The position numbers and the translations under genes were made by a program. A stretch of 64,000 nucleotides of DNA from Mesorhizobium sp. M4B.F.Ca.ET.058.02.1.1 (GTDB lineage Bacteria > Pseudomonadota > Alphaproteobacteria > Rhizobiales > Rhizobiaceae). Shown one piece after another: positions 7,844 to 16,584 of the stretch. Location of the stretch: contig NZ_CP034450.1 in the NCBI RefSeq assembly GCF_003952505.1, positions 5,477,001 through 5,541,000 of the forward strand, read 5' to 3'. How positions within the stretch are numbered: the stretch's first letter is position 1; every line of letters starts with the position of its first letter. The notes beneath the pieces are model-generated. The model was not told the origin of the DNA and searched no databases. It worked only from the letters and a program-made list of their open reading frames with translations.

Positions 7844-9211
7844 CTAACCCCGCGCAGCCTGCAACCTGTTGTAGTCATGCAGCGTGCGGCTGAGCCGGCG
7901 ACGCAGGAAGTTCGAGATGTTGTCGAAGATGAAGACGACGGCCAGCGTCAGCAGCACCATGTAGAAGACGTTGGCCCAGTTGGAGTTGGTGCGCATCGCT
8001 TCCCATAATTTCAGGCCGATACCGCCGGCTCCGACGGCGCCGATGATGGTGGCGCCTCTGGTGTTGGATTCCCACTGGTAGAGCGTCTGGCTGATGAAGA
8101 CCGGCACCACCTCCGGCAGCACGCCGTAGCGCTGCACAAGCAAGCCGTTGGCGCCGGTCGACTGCACACCCTCGCGCGGCTTGTCGTCGATGTTCTCCAG
8201 CGCCTCGGAATAGGTTTTGCCGAGCGTGCCGATCTCGGTGAAGAAGATCGCGGCACTGCCGGCGAGCGGACCGGGGCCGAAGGCGCGGGTGAAGAACAGC
8301 GCCCAGATCAGCATGTCGACCGAGCGCATGAAGTCGAAGAAGCGCTTCAGCACCTGGCTGAGCAGCCCGCTCGGCGTGATGTTGCGGGCGGCGAAGAAGG
8401 CGAGCGGGAAGGCGACGATGCCGCCGAGCAGCGTGCCGAGGAATGCCATGACGATGGTCTGCAACAGCTTCGTCCAGACATCGCCATGCTGCCACTGGGC
8501 GTTGTTCCAGATGTTGTCGGCGGCAAGCGCGAGATTTGATGTGCCGGGTTTCAGCTCTGGACCGGAGAGGATCAGCGCGGCCACTTCGCCGGCCGGTTTC
8601 CCGAAGAAGGGCGATCGCGTGTCGAAGACGAAGTTCGCCCAGCCGAGGAAACGCTTGCGCACCTTGACGCGGTCGACTGTGACGCGCACCTCGCCGACGA
8701 AGCCCATCCTCGCGACGACTTCGTCGTCATGCGCGGTGATCCAGTCGGGCACCGGGCCTGAGATCACGGGCTTGCCGCTGGCCAGCGACACGGGCACCGT
8801 CTGGCCGTTGGCGACAATCACGGCTTTGGTCTTGTCGAAGGTGACGGATTTGGCCAGGCCGTCGATCAGCACGGTGAAGGTGCCGTCCGGGTTCCTGATC
8901 ACCCAGTCAGGATTGGGGTTCTCGCCAAGCGCGGAGAAGCGCGGGTATTTGGGCGTGATCTCCGGCTGGTCGAGGCGGAACTCCGGCTGCAGGTCGTAGC
9001 TGATCCATTGCGAAAGGAAGAGCGGCAGCCGCTCCCAATGCGACTCGCGCAGCACCTGCGGCATGCTGAAGAACCACAGGGCATAGGCGAGGTACAGGAC
9101 GGTTCCAGCAACCAGGAACAGCGGTCCGAAACGCTTGTAGAGCGGCCGCCGAAATATCTGCGGGTAGCGCGCCTCTATCGCCTGCATATCGTTTGCTGTG
9201 ATCGTGGCCAT
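7844..9211 (-). CDS. phnE: Phosphonate ABC transporter permease PhnE (second copy, long form)
   Basis: 455-residue inner-membrane permease of the PhnCDE importer. One membrane segment is near residues 30-50; about 200 mostly polar residues follow, then the permease core with the EAA-type loop (GAVGAGGIG) and four or more membrane segments. The core is typical of PhnE, but the loop between the first and second membrane segments is much longer than in usual PhnE proteins of about 260-320 residues. It lies downstream of the other phnE, so the pair probably forms a heterodimeric channel for phosphonates or phosphate esters. Confidence 0.9.
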   Translation of the reverse strand: MATITANDMQAIEARYPQIFRRPLYKRFGPLFLVAGTVLYLAYALWFFSMPQVLRESHWERLPLFLSQWISYDLQPEFRLDQPEITPKYPRFSALGENPNPDWVIRNPDGTFTVLIDGLAKSVTFDKTKAVIVANGQTVPVSLASGKPVISGPVPDWITAHDDEVVARMGFVGEVRVTVDRVKVRKRFLGWANFVFDTRSPFFGKPAGEVAALILSGPELKPGTSNLALAADNIWNNAQWQHGDVWTKLLQTIVMAFLGTLLGGIVAFPLAFFAARNITPSGLLSQVLKRFFDFMRSVDMLIWALFFTRAFGPGPLAGSAAIFFTEIGTLGKTYSEALENIDDKPREGVQSTGANGLLVQRYGVLPEVVPVFISQTLYQWESNTRGATIIGAVGAGGIGLKLWEAMRTNSNWANVFYMVLLTLAVVFIFDNISNFLRRRLSRTLHDYNRLQAARG

Positions 9212-9227
9212 GGCTCAACCCTTGGTC

Positions 9228-9280
9228 CTGACCATGATCTTGTCCGAAAACCGGCGTCCACTTTTCGGGATCATGGTCAG
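9228..9280. repeat. Palindromic intergenic repeat (ATGATC/CCGAAAA family)
   Basis: CTGACCATGATC and GATCATGGTCAG are perfect 12-bp arms, with inner CCGAAAA and TTTTCGG also paired. The same family recurs inside the 36141-36475 block. The element lies between the two phnE genes, and its right arm runs into the last codon and stop of the upstream phnE. Confidence 0.75.
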
Positions 9281-10230
9281 GCGCTCATCAGAAAGGCCTG
9301 CTCGCCGACGAGCTTGCGGCGCAGCCAGGCGGAGAACTGGTCGACGATGAAGATGGTGGTGAAGAGCAGCAGCACCAGCGCCAGCGTCTTGGCGCCGAAG
9401 CCGCGCGAGATGGAGAGCTTCAGCTCCTCGCCGATGCCGCCGCCGCCGACTGCGCCCATAATCGTCGAGATGCGCACGTTGATCTCGATGCGCAGCAACG
9501 TATAGGACATGAAATTGGGCAGCACTTGCGGCAGGGCGGCAAAGCGGATGCGCTCGAACCAGTTGGCGCCGACCGCCCGCAAGCCTTCCTCGGCGCGCAT
9601 GTCGATGTTCTCGTTGATCTCGTAGAAGAGCTTGCCGAGCGCGCCGATCGAATGCAGGCCGATGGCGATGATGGCGGCGACCGGGCCGATCGAGACGATG
9701 GCCGCGAACAGCCCGGCAATGACGATCTCCGGAAAGGCGCGCAGCAGTTCCATGAAGCGCTTGACGACGAGCCTGAGCGCCGGGCTCGGCGTCAGGTTGC
9801 GCGCGGCGATGAAGGAGAAGGGCACGGCGAAGACAAAACCGATGAAGGTCGAGACCAGCGCCACGTTGACCGTGGTCAGCATCAGCTCAAAATATTCGGG
9901 AATGTAGAAATCGCCCCAGACGTAGACGCGGCCGAGTGGGAAGTTGAATTCCTGCGTGCCGATGTCATGCGGCGAGGCGACGTCGAACAGCGCCCGCCAG
10001 ACGTCGTTCCAGTCCTTGGGGATCAGCCAGCTCAGGAAATCCAGCAAATGCGGCAGCCGTTCGAAGAAGTGGCCGGCATTGGCCTCGTCGGCGAACCACA
10101 TGGTCGCGCACATGGCGACGAGAAGCAGGCCGACACCGAGGCCGGTGTAAAGCCGGCGCAACGACGTCTGGCGCCGCCAGGCATCGGCCGCCAGGCGGGT
10201 CGCATCGGAATGGATTGTCGCTGAAGTCAT
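9277..10230 (-). CDS. phnE: Phosphonate ABC transporter permease PhnE (first copy)
   Basis: 317-residue inner-membrane permease with about six hydrophobic segments and the EAA loop (GAVGGGGIGEEL) that contacts the PhnC ATPase. A TTG fifteen bases upstream is in frame but lies at the edge of the hairpin that follows phnD; ATG 10230 (MTSATIH) is preferred, although no strong ribosome-binding site precedes it. It is downstream of phnD in the same operon. The terminal stop codon lies inside a palindromic repeat, so the extreme C-terminus may differ from relatives. Confidence 0.9.
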   Translation of the reverse strand: MTSATIHSDATRLAADAWRRQTSLRRLYTGLGVGLLLVAMCATMWFADEANAGHFFERLPHLLDFLSWLIPKDWNDVWRALFDVASPHDIGTQEFNFPLGRVYVWGDFYIPEYFELMLTTVNVALVSTFIGFVFAVPFSFIAARNLTPSPALRLVVKRFMELLRAFPEIVIAGLFAAIVSIGPVAAIIAIGLHSIGALGKLFYEINENIDMRAEEGLRAVGANWFERIRFAALPQVLPNFMSYTLLRIEINVRISTIMGAVGGGGIGEELKLSISRGFGAKTLALVLLLFTTIFIVDQFSAWLRRKLVGEQAFLMSA

Positions 10231-10243
10231 GATCGGGAGATGC

Positions 10244-10277
10244 AAAAAGGGCGGCGTTTTTGACCGCCGCCCTTTTT
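10244..10277 (-). terminator. Hairpin with T-tract after phnD (attenuator)
   Basis: AAAAAGGGCGGCG (10244-10256) pairs perfectly with CGCCGCCCTTTTT (10265-10277), giving a GC stem followed by a T run when read on the minus strand. It sits between the stop of phnD and the start of phnE. It looks like a partial terminator that keeps permease expression below that of the binding protein, as is common in ABC importer operons. Confidence 0.75.
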
Positions 10278-10287
10278 CCTGATGCCG

Positions 10288-11196
10288 TCAGCCGCCGATC
10301 GCGGCTTTGCGGGCTTCGACGATGACATTGTAGAAGTCCGGCTTGACCGGAACGTAGCCGGTGAAGTCGCCGCCCTCGACGCCCTCGAAGCAGGCCTTGT
10401 CCTTGGTCGGCAGCGCGGTGAAGAAGGCGGTGAGTTTGGCGGTCATGTCGTCGCCGAGCGCGGTGCGCACGACCAGCGGGCCGTTCGGGATCAGGCCGGA
10501 GCGCCAGACCTCGACGAAGTCGTTCGGATCGACGGCGCCCTTGGCGACTTCCTTGTGGAAGGTGCCGGAGGTATAGCCGTTCTTGAAATCGCCGATGCCG
10601 GAGGAATCGTCCACCGCGACGTCGACCTTGCCGTCGCGGACGGCGAGGATGTTGTTCTCATGGCCGCCGTTGAACTGGGTCGAGGCGAAGAAGGCCTCGT
10701 TCGACTGGCCGGTGTCCTTCGGAATCTGGGTCAGCGGGATCAGATAGCCGGAGGTCGAGTCCGGGTCGGCATAGCCGAGCTTCTTGCCCTTGGCCGACTT
10801 GATGTCGGTGATCCCCGACGACTTCAGCGCCAGGCCGATCGAATAGTAGCCGGTGGCGCCGTCGGTCTGCTGGGTGGTGAGGATCGGGGTGACCGCCTTG
10901 GGGTCCTTGATATAGACGCTGGCATAGCCGGAAGCGCCGAGCTCGGCGAAGTCGAGCGTGCCGCCGAGCAGGCCCTGGATGACGCCGTCGTAGTCGGCGG
11001 CCGGGAACAGCGAGACCTTCTCGAAGCCGAATTCTGCCTTCAAATGGTCGGCCAGGCACTGGTAGTTGCGCAGCCGGTCCGTCTCGTTTTCGCCGCCAAG
11101 GATGCCGACGCGGAATTCCTTGAGGTCAGCGGCATGAGCAGCGCTCGTCGCGATGGCGAGCAGTGATACGGCGCCAAAAACCATCTTCCTAAACAT
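10288..11196 (-). CDS. phnD: Phosphonate ABC transporter substrate-binding protein PhnD
   Basis: 302-residue periplasmic binding protein. A Sec signal peptide (MFRKMVFGAVSLLAIATSAA, cut near AHA-AD) is followed by the PhnD-type two-lobe fold, including the LGASGYASVY segment and the DSTSGYLIPL loop that in this family binds the phosphonate group. An upstream frame extension lacks a start signal, whereas ATG 11196 is preceded by AGGAGAGAG. It delivers phosphonates to the PhnE permeases encoded downstream. Confidence 0.93.
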   Translation of the reverse strand: MFRKMVFGAVSLLAIATSAAHAADLKEFRVGILGGENETDRLRNYQCLADHLKAEFGFEKVSLFPAADYDGVIQGLLGGTLDFAELGASGYASVYIKDPKAVTPILTTQQTDGATGYYSIGLALKSSGITDIKSAKGKKLGYADPDSTSGYLIPLTQIPKDTGQSNEAFFASTQFNGGHENNILAVRDGKVDVAVDDSSGIGDFKNGYTSGTFHKEVAKGAVDPNDFVEVWRSGLIPNGPLVVRTALGDDMTAKLTAFFTALPTKDKACFEGVEGGDFTGYVPVKPDFYNVIVEARKAAIGG

Positions 11197-11359
11197 TTGG
11201 ATCTCTCTCCTGTTGTTCCGGCCTCGCGCCGGCGACGTTCGAATTTTTGACAGCTGCCTTTGACGCGGGCGGGCGATCCGGGTTGCTCGTTTTCTTGGCC
11301 ATGATCCTTGCCGAACCGGTTGCCGCTCTTCGTCAGCGCGGACGGTTCGCAAACATCGA

Positions 11360-12217
11360 CTAGTAGCCGGGGAATGCGGGCTCGAGCGGTCCGGCGGATG
11401 CGGTAATCTTCGGCTTGAAGTTGACGCTGGTCGACGTGATGGCCTCGGAGATATCGGCGCCATTGCTGTCCGCACTATAGACAAGACGCACGGCGTCGCG
11501 GTCGAGATCCTCGGGCGCGCCGTCGAACACGACCTTGCCGGCGGCCATGCCGATGATGCGGTTGCAATAGGCCCGCGCCGTGTCCAGCGTGTGCAGATTG
11601 GTGATGACGGTGATGCCTTCGCGCAGGTTGATGTCCTGCAGCGAGTCCATCACCACCTTGGCGTTGAGCGGGTCGAGCGAGGCGATCGGCTCGTCGGCGA
11701 GCAGCACCCTCGGCTGTTGCATCATGGCGCGCGCGATCGCCACGCGCTGCTGCTGGCCGCCGGACAGCGTGCCAGCCGGCTGCAGCGCGGTGCGGGCGAT
11801 GTCGAGGCGCTCAAGCGCCGCTACCGCCTCGGCGCATTCGCTGCGCGAGAACATGCCGAACAGGTTGGAGAGCGTCGAGCGGTGGTTTAGCCGGCCGAGC
11901 AGCACGTTGGTCAGCACGTCGAGGCGCGGTACCAGGTTGAACTGCTGGAAGATCATGGCGCAGTCGCGCTGCCAGCGCCGCAGCGGCGAACCCTGCAGGC
12001 GGGAGACTTCGGCGCCGTCAAAAAAAATCGACCCCTGGCTGGGGTCGATGAGACGGTTGATCATGCGCAGAAGCGTCGATTTGCCGGCGCCGGAGCGGCC
12101 GATGATGCCGACCATCTGGCCCTGCGGGATCGACAGGTCGACGGCGCTGACCGCGGTGTTCTTGCCGAATCGTCGGGTGACACCGCGGATTTCGAGCGTG
12201 GCGGATGTTGCTGACAT
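11360..12217 (-). CDS. phnC: Phosphonate ABC transporter ATP-binding protein PhnC
   Basis: 285-residue ABC ATPase. Walker [11 protein letters not shown]-loop IFQQFNL, signature [14 protein letters not shown] and Walker B VLLADEP are all intact. The start is ATG 12217 with TGGAG upstream; an in-frame extension upstream crosses the promoter region. The C-terminus carries an extra tail of about 35 residues ([10 protein letters not shown] onward) beyond the usual PhnC end. It energises the PhnDE importer encoded next in the operon; a candidate PHO box lies about 70 bp upstream. Confidence 0.93.
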   Translation of the reverse strand: MSATSATLEIRGVTRRFGKNTAVSAVDLSIPQGQMVGIIGRSGAGKSTLLRMINRLIDPSQGSIFFDGAEVSRLQGSPLRRWQRDCAMIFQQFNLVPRLDVLTNVLLGRLNHRSTLSNLFGMFSRSECAEAVAALERLDIARTALQPAGTLSGGQQQRVAIARAMMQQPRVLLADEPIASLDPLNAKVVMDSLQDINLREGITVITNLHTLDTARAYCNRIIGMAAGKVVFDGAPEDLDRDAVRLVYSADSNGADISEAITSTSVNFKPKITASAGPLEPAFPGY

Positions 12218-12288
12218 GGGCAAAGCTCCAGTCCAGTCGCGCTTTGAAGGTCTGTTGACCTTGGCTAGCGCAACGCCATGAACCTGCC

Positions 12289-12306
12289 GTGTCGGATTGA
12301 TGTCAG
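12289..12306 (-). promoter_or_regulatory. Candidate PHO box upstream of phnC
   Basis: On the minus strand CTGACAT-CAAT-CCGACAC forms two 7-bp half-sites at 11-bp spacing, the layout of a PhoB-binding site (CTGTCAT-N4-CTGTCAT). The first half matches 6 of 7 and the second only 4 of 7 positions. Its place before the transporter genes supports control by phosphate starvation, but the match is imperfect. Confidence 0.4.
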
Positions 12307-12399
12307 TTTTGTTACCGCCCACAGGCCAGGGCCCAGAGCCGGAATGCCTGCATGTCGTTGTCCCATACCGCTAGGCACTTTTGGGCGCCATGCATGGGC

Positions 12400-13110
12400 T
12401 CAACCGAGGACCAGGAGCTCCTCGAAATGCTTCATGTCGCGGAAACTGCAAAAGGCCGGCGGATTGAGTTCGATGACCGGCGCTTCGCGGTCGAGGAAGG
12501 ACAGGCAATCGTCGAACAGGTCCTGCCAGGCCGCCGCGCGCTCGTCGGCAAGGCGGCGGATCTGGTAGGCGAAGGTGATGTGGAAGACGTAGGTGTCATG
12601 GTCGGGGTGGCGGTAGCCGAACGGCACCGACAGTGCATCGCGCCAGGCCTGGAGGATGCGCCGGTCTTCGTCCGAGGCGCCGGCAACGGTAAGGCCGTTC
12701 GGGGTGACGCCGATGGCTCTTATCCTGAACGCGCCGCTCCCCTGGAAGCCTTCCAGGCGCTCCAGATAAAGGCGGGTCATGTCGTCGATGCCGGTGTCGA
12801 GCGCCACATCCCGAGGCCAATAGGGGAGCCGGCGGCGCCGCTCGATGATGCCTTGGAACAACGTCATGTGCAGGCTGGAGACCGGGGTGAAGGCAAGCCG
12901 GTTGGCGTCAAGCATGGCGCGCATGCGCTCGCGCACCTCGATGACCGCCGCTTCGGAGGGCGAGCCGTTGACGAGGTGGCTGACGACCGTGTTGCCAGGT
13001 TCCAGGAGGAAGTTGCCCGCCGCGTCGTAACGAGTGCCGAGATGCACCGGAGGCGTCGGGTTGGTGCCTTCGAAGAAACCGGCGAGCGAGGGTCTGACCA
13101 AATCGAGCAT
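12400..13110 (-). CDS. 2H phosphoesterase-like protein (DUF1868 type) in the phn operon
   Basis: 236-residue cytoplasmic protein with two H-x-T motifs, LHMTLF (about residue 100) and FHITFA (about residue 190), the catalytic pair of the 2H phosphodiesterase superfamily. The N-terminal GNFLLEPGNTVV segment resembles the DUF1868 family. Members of the superfamily open 1,2- or 2,3-cyclic ribose phosphates. GGAG precedes the ATG. It lies in line with the C-P lyase genes, between the hexapeptide protein and phnC, where other bacteria carry phnN, phnP or DUF1045 genes. A role in processing the 5-phosphoribosyl 1,2-cyclic phosphate made by C-P lyase is plausible but unproven. Confidence 0.75.
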   Translation of the reverse strand: MLDLVRPSLAGFFEGTNPTPPVHLGTRYDAAGNFLLEPGNTVVSHLVNGSPSEAAVIEVRERMRAMLDANRLAFTPVSSLHMTLFQGIIERRRRLPYWPRDVALDTGIDDMTRLYLERLEGFQGSGAFRIRAIGVTPNGLTVAGASDEDRRILQAWRDALSVPFGYRHPDHDTYVFHITFAYQIRRLADERAAAWQDLFDDCLSFLDREAPVIELNPPAFCSFRDMKHFEELLVLG

Positions 13111-13214
13111 TGCGATCTCCAGAGAAAGACCGCCTCGTGACCTAATCCTGTGTCAGGGATATGAAATTCCAGCGTCCGTCCCTGGCAATGACGCACACGT
13201 GAACATCGGTGACG

Positions 13215-13829
13215 TCAGCTATATTTTTCGAGAAACGCCTCGGCTGAAAGCGCACGGAAATCGTCGAGCGAAGCACGCAACCTTGCATGGTCCCAGTCCC
13301 ACCAGGCGAGCGCCTGGTAGCGCTCGGCGGTGCGACGGTCGAAACGCTCGCGGATCGGCTTCGCCGGCACGCCGCCGACGATGGTGTAAGGCGCAACATC
13401 CTTCGACACCACGGCGCCGGCGCCGACCGCCGCGCCATCGCCGACGGTGACGCCGGGCAGGATGGTCGACCCATGGCCAAGCCAGGTGTCGTGGCCGATG
13501 GTGACGCGTTTCGCACGGCGCTCTGCGAAGAATTCGCTTTCGTGCTCGGCGTCGTCCCAATAGTCGGAGGCGCGGTAGGTGAAGTGGTGCAGCGTCGGCC
13601 GCCAGGTCGGATGGTTGGTGGCGTTGATGCGCACGCCGGCCGCGATGTTGGAGAACTTGCGAATGGTCGCGCACCAGACGGCGCAATCCTGCATCATGTA
13701 GGAATAGTCGCCGAGCTCGCTTTCCGAGACCCGGCTGCGATCGGCGATCTCGGTCCAGCGGCCGAGCGTCGAATTCTCGATCTGCGCGGTCGGATGAACC
13801 AGCGGTGTTTCCGACAGCTTCCTTGTCAT
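13215..13829 (-). CDS. Hexapeptide-repeat acetyltransferase-like protein of phosphonate operons
   Basis: 204-residue left-handed beta-helix protein with hexapeptide repeats ([20 protein letters not shown] and the following [10 protein letters not shown]). Proteins of this type are regularly found in C-P lyase operons; some are thought to acylate aminophosphonates, but the reaction is not settled. The true start is ATG 13829, which overlaps the phnL stop as ATGA; a much longer open frame runs antisense-like through phnL and is rejected. It is translationally coupled to phnL. Confidence 0.87.
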   Translation of the reverse strand: MTRKLSETPLVHPTAQIENSTLGRWTEIADRSRVSESELGDYSYMMQDCAVWCATIRKFSNIAAGVRINATNHPTWRPTLHHFTYRASDYWDDAEHESEFFAERRAKRVTIGHDTWLGHGSTILPGVTVGDGAAVGAGAVVSKDVAPYTIVGGVPAKPIRERFDRRTAERYQALAWWDWDHARLRASLDDFRALSAEAFLEKYS

Positions 13830-14533
13830 GCCGCGATCTTTCCGGCGGCGAAGGCGGTGACGTCGATGATGCGGTCGGCGACCGCCTCGCGCACATCCTG
13901 GTCGTGGAAAATGCCGAGCAAGGCGACGCCCGCCGCCTTCTTGGCGGCGATCAACTCGACCACCACATCGCGGTTCCTGGCATCGAGCGAGGCGGTCGGC
14001 TCGTCGAGCAGCAGGACCGGATGCTCGGTGATGAAGCCGCGCGCGATGTTGACGCGCTGCTGCTCGCCGCCGGAGAAGGTCGCCGGCGGCAACGCCCAGA
14101 GCTTTTCCGGCAGGTTGAGCTGCGCCAGCAAGGCGCGCGCCTTGTCGCGCGCTGCCCCGCGCTCCTCGCCACGCTCGACCAGCGGCTCGGCGACGACGTC
14201 GAGCGCCGAGACGCGCGGCACGGTGCGCAGGAACTGGCTGACATAGCCGATCGTTTGCCGGCGCACGGCAAGCACCGTGCGCGGGCTGGCGCTGGCGAGA
14301 TCGATCAGGCTGTTCTGGTGCTGGACGATGATCTGGCCCTCGTCGACGGCGTAGTTGCCGTAAAGCATTTTCAGGATCGAGCTTTTTCCCGCGCCGGACG
14401 GGCCGCCAAGCACGGCGCATTCGCCGGCGCGGATCGAGAAGGACACGCCGGCGACCACCGGCAAGCGGATGCCGTCGCGCAGGTGCATGGTGAAGCTTTT
14501 GGCGACATCGGAGACAACGAGAGGGGTGGGCAT
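13826..14533 (-). CDS. phnL: C-P lyase system ATP-binding protein PhnL
   Basis: 235-residue ABC-type ATPase without membrane segments. Walker [11 protein letters not shown], signature [14 protein letters not shown] and Walker B VLLLDEP are complete. PhnL is required with PhnG-K for phosphonate degradation and is thought to act with PhnK on the core complex. AGGAGG lies just before the ATG. A 200-bp inverted repeat separates it from phnK, and it overlaps the hexapeptide gene downstream by four bases. Confidence 0.92.
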   Translation of the reverse strand: MPTPLVVSDVAKSFTMHLRDGIRLPVVAGVSFSIRAGECAVLGGPSGAGKSSILKMLYGNYAVDEGQIIVQHQNSLIDLASASPRTVLAVRRQTIGYVSQFLRTVPRVSALDVVAEPLVERGEERGAARDKARALLAQLNLPEKLWALPPATFSGGEQQRVNIARGFITEHPVLLLDEPTASLDARNRDVVVELIAAKKAAGVALLGIFHDQDVREAVADRIIDVTAFAAGKIAA

Positions 14534-14574
14534 CAGAAGGTCCTCCTATTGTCGCCGATCGGCGGGAGAATATG

Positions 14575-14772
14575 GCCCTTTCTCCCCGTCACTATACGGG
14601 GAGAAATGTCCGGCAGGACAATGAGGGGCAGCGCCGAGGTCCAGCTGAAGTGCTCTGCGCTGGGCGACGCTCCTGGGACGGCATTGGCGTCCGCGCGCAT
14701 TCCCGCCACGTCAGCGCCGCCCCTCATCGCCCTGCCGGGCACTTCTCCCCGTATAGTGACGGGGAGAAGGGG
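14575..14772. repeat. Large inverted repeat inside the phn operon
   Basis: The outer arms contain CTCCCCGTCACTATACGGGG at the left and its reverse complement, CCCCGTATAGTGACGGGGAG, at the right. Additional paired blocks (CCGGCAGGACAATGAGGGGC against GCCCCTCATCGCCCTGCCGG, nearly complementary) flank an unpaired centre of about 80 bp. It lies between phnK and phnL and would form a long cruciform or mRNA hairpin. The gap of 313 bp holds nothing else recognisable. Confidence 0.8.
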
Positions 14773-14846
14773 CGGCCTCGTGCGGTTTCGCCAATCTCCA
14801 ACATTGCAGATAGCCCGTGACAGAGGGGGGTGACTTGGCGCCATCA

Positions 14847-15623
14847 TCACACCTGCAAAATCGAAGAAACAAGCAACTGCGTATAGGGCGCGCGCGGGTC
14901 GTCGAGGACGCGGTCGGTCAGGCCGCTTTCGACGACGTGGCCGTCCTTCATCACCATCATGCGCTGCGACAGTAGCCGCGCCACGGCGAGGTCGTGGGTG
15001 ACGACGATGGCCGCCAGGCCAAGGTCGGTGACCAGCCCGCGCAGCAGGTCGAGCAGGCGCGCCTGCACCGAGACGTCTAGGCCGCCGGTCGGTTCGTCCA
15101 TGAACACCAGGCGCGGCCCGGTGACGAGGTTGCGGGCGATCTGCAGGCGCTGGCGCATGCCGCCGGAAAAGGCGCGCGGCTCGTCGTCGATGCGGTCCTC
15201 GTCGATCTCGACGCGCGACAGCCAGTCGACGGCGGTGGCGCGGATTTTTCCGTAGTGGCGGTCGCCGACGGCCATCAGCCGCTCGCCGACATTGGCGCCG
15301 GCCGACACCGTCATGCGCAGGCCATCGGCTGGGTTCTGGTGGACAAAACCCCAGTCGGTGCGCATCAGGAAGCGACGCTCGGCCTCGCTCATGCGGTAAA
15401 GCTCGCGCCATTGGCCGTCGCGCATGCGGTAGCTGGCGGTGCCGGAAGAGGGCAGCAGCCGGGTCGACAGGCAGTTGAGCAGCGTCGTCTTGCCGGAGCC
15501 CGATTCACCGACCACCGCCAGCACTTCGCCCGGCCACAGGTCGAAACTGACAGTCTCGCAGCCGACGCGCGAGCCGTAGAATTTGGACAGCGCCGAGACG
15601 CGCAGCAGCGGTTCGTCGGTCAT
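14847..15623 (-). CDS. phnK: C-P lyase system ATP-binding protein PhnK
   Basis: 258-residue ABC ATPase. Walker A GESGSGKTT, signature FSGGMRQRLQIARN and Walker B LVFMDEP are present; the overall form is that of dipeptide-transporter ATPases, as is normal for PhnK. It docks on PhnJ in the C-P lyase complex. Its ATG overlaps the phnJ stop (ATGA), so the two are translationally coupled. Confidence 0.92.
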   Translation of the reverse strand: MTDEPLLRVSALSKFYGSRVGCETVSFDLWPGEVLAVVGESGSGKTTLLNCLSTRLLPSSGTASYRMRDGQWRELYRMSEAERRFLMRTDWGFVHQNPADGLRMTVSAGANVGERLMAVGDRHYGKIRATAVDWLSRVEIDEDRIDDEPRAFSGGMRQRLQIARNLVTGPRLVFMDEPTGGLDVSVQARLLDLLRGLVTDLGLAAIVVTHDLAVARLLSQRMMVMKDGHVVESGLTDRVLDDPRAPYTQLLVSSILQV

Positions 15624-16519
15624 TCGGCCGGCTCCGTTTTTTCGAGAGCAAGTTGGGCGTCAGGCGCAAGGTGGCCGCGATGGCCTTCCTCACGCCGCTT
15701 CTCGCAGTGGTCGGTGTCGGAGCAGACGAACATGTGGCCGCCATGGTCGTCGAGGATGACCTCGTCGAGATAGACGTTCTCGGCTGCGCAGAGCGCGCAG
15801 GGCTGGTCGAAGGTCTGCACCTCGAACGGATGGTCCTCGAAATCGAGGCTGACGACGTCGGTGAAGGGCGGCACGGCATAGATACGCTTTTCGCGGCCGG
15901 CGCCGAACAACTGCAAAGCCGGCGAACGATGCATCTTCGGATTGTCGAATTTCGGCGTCGGCGACGGGTCCATCACGTAGCGGCCCTCGACTTTGACCGG
16001 ATAGGCGTAGGTGGTGGCGATGCGGCCGTGCCTGGCGATGTCCTCGTAGAGTTTGACATGCATCAGGCCGTATTCCTCCAGCGCATGCATCTTGCGCGTT
16101 TCGGTCTCGCGCGGCTCGAGGAAGCGCAGCGGCTCGGGGATCGGCACCTGATAGACCAGAATCTGGCCCGCGCTCAGCGGATGCTCGGGGATACGATGGC
16201 GGGTCTGGATGATCGAGGCCTCGGCCGTCTCGGTGGTGACGGCGACGTTGGCGACCTTCTTGAAGAAGGCGCGGATCGAGACGGCATTGGTGGTGTCGTC
16301 GGCGCCCTGGTCGATGACCTTCAGCACGTCGTCGGGGCCGATGATCGAAGCGGTGACCTGGACGCCGCCGGTACCCCAGCCATAGGGCATCGGCATTTCG
16401 CGCGAGGCGAAGGGCACCTGGTAGCCGGGTATGGCGATGCCTTTGAGGATGGCGCGGCGGATCATCCGCTTTGTCTGTTCGTCGAGATAAGCGAAGTTGT
16501 AGGTGACGATGTCGCTCAT
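15620..16519 (-). CDS. phnJ: Alpha-D-ribose 1-methylphosphonate 5-phosphate C-P lyase PhnJ (radical SAM)
   Basis: 299-residue catalytic subunit that breaks the carbon-phosphorus bond by radical chemistry using a 4Fe-4S cluster and S-adenosylmethionine. The family pattern C-x2-C-x21-C-x5-C is exact at C241, C244, C266 and C272, and Gly32, the residue carrying the protein radical in E. coli PhnJ, is conserved in IPGYQVPF. The product is a methane (or alkane) and 5-phosphoribosyl 1,2-cyclic phosphate. It follows the fosX remnant and a 274-bp gap, and overlaps phnK by four bases. Confidence 0.96.
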   Translation of the reverse strand: MSDIVTYNFAYLDEQTKRMIRRAILKGIAIPGYQVPFASREMPMPYGWGTGGVQVTASIIGPDDVLKVIDQGADDTTNAVSIRAFFKKVANVAVTTETAEASIIQTRHRIPEHPLSAGQILVYQVPIPEPLRFLEPRETETRKMHALEEYGLMHVKLYEDIARHGRIATTYAYPVKVEGRYVMDPSPTPKFDNPKMHRSPALQLFGAGREKRIYAVPPFTDVVSLDFEDHPFEVQTFDQPCALCAAENVYLDEVILDDHGGHMFVCSDTDHCEKRREEGHRGHLAPDAQLALEKTEPAE

Positions 16520-16584
16520 GGCTATACCATCCGCTCCGTGCTACCGAATTGACTTGCAAGGCGTGGAAACCGGACCCGATCGAA

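Noticed and set aside
11300..11340. Operator or repeat between phnC and phnD
   Set aside because: CATGATCCTTGCCGAACCGG resembles a decayed member of the ATGATC/CCGAAAA repeat family, but the arms no longer pair well, so it is not listed as a feature.
13830..14420. N-terminal extension of the hexapeptide protein through phnL
   Set aside because: The open frame runs through phnL in a different frame. The recognisable protein starts at ATG 13829, coupled to the phnL stop.
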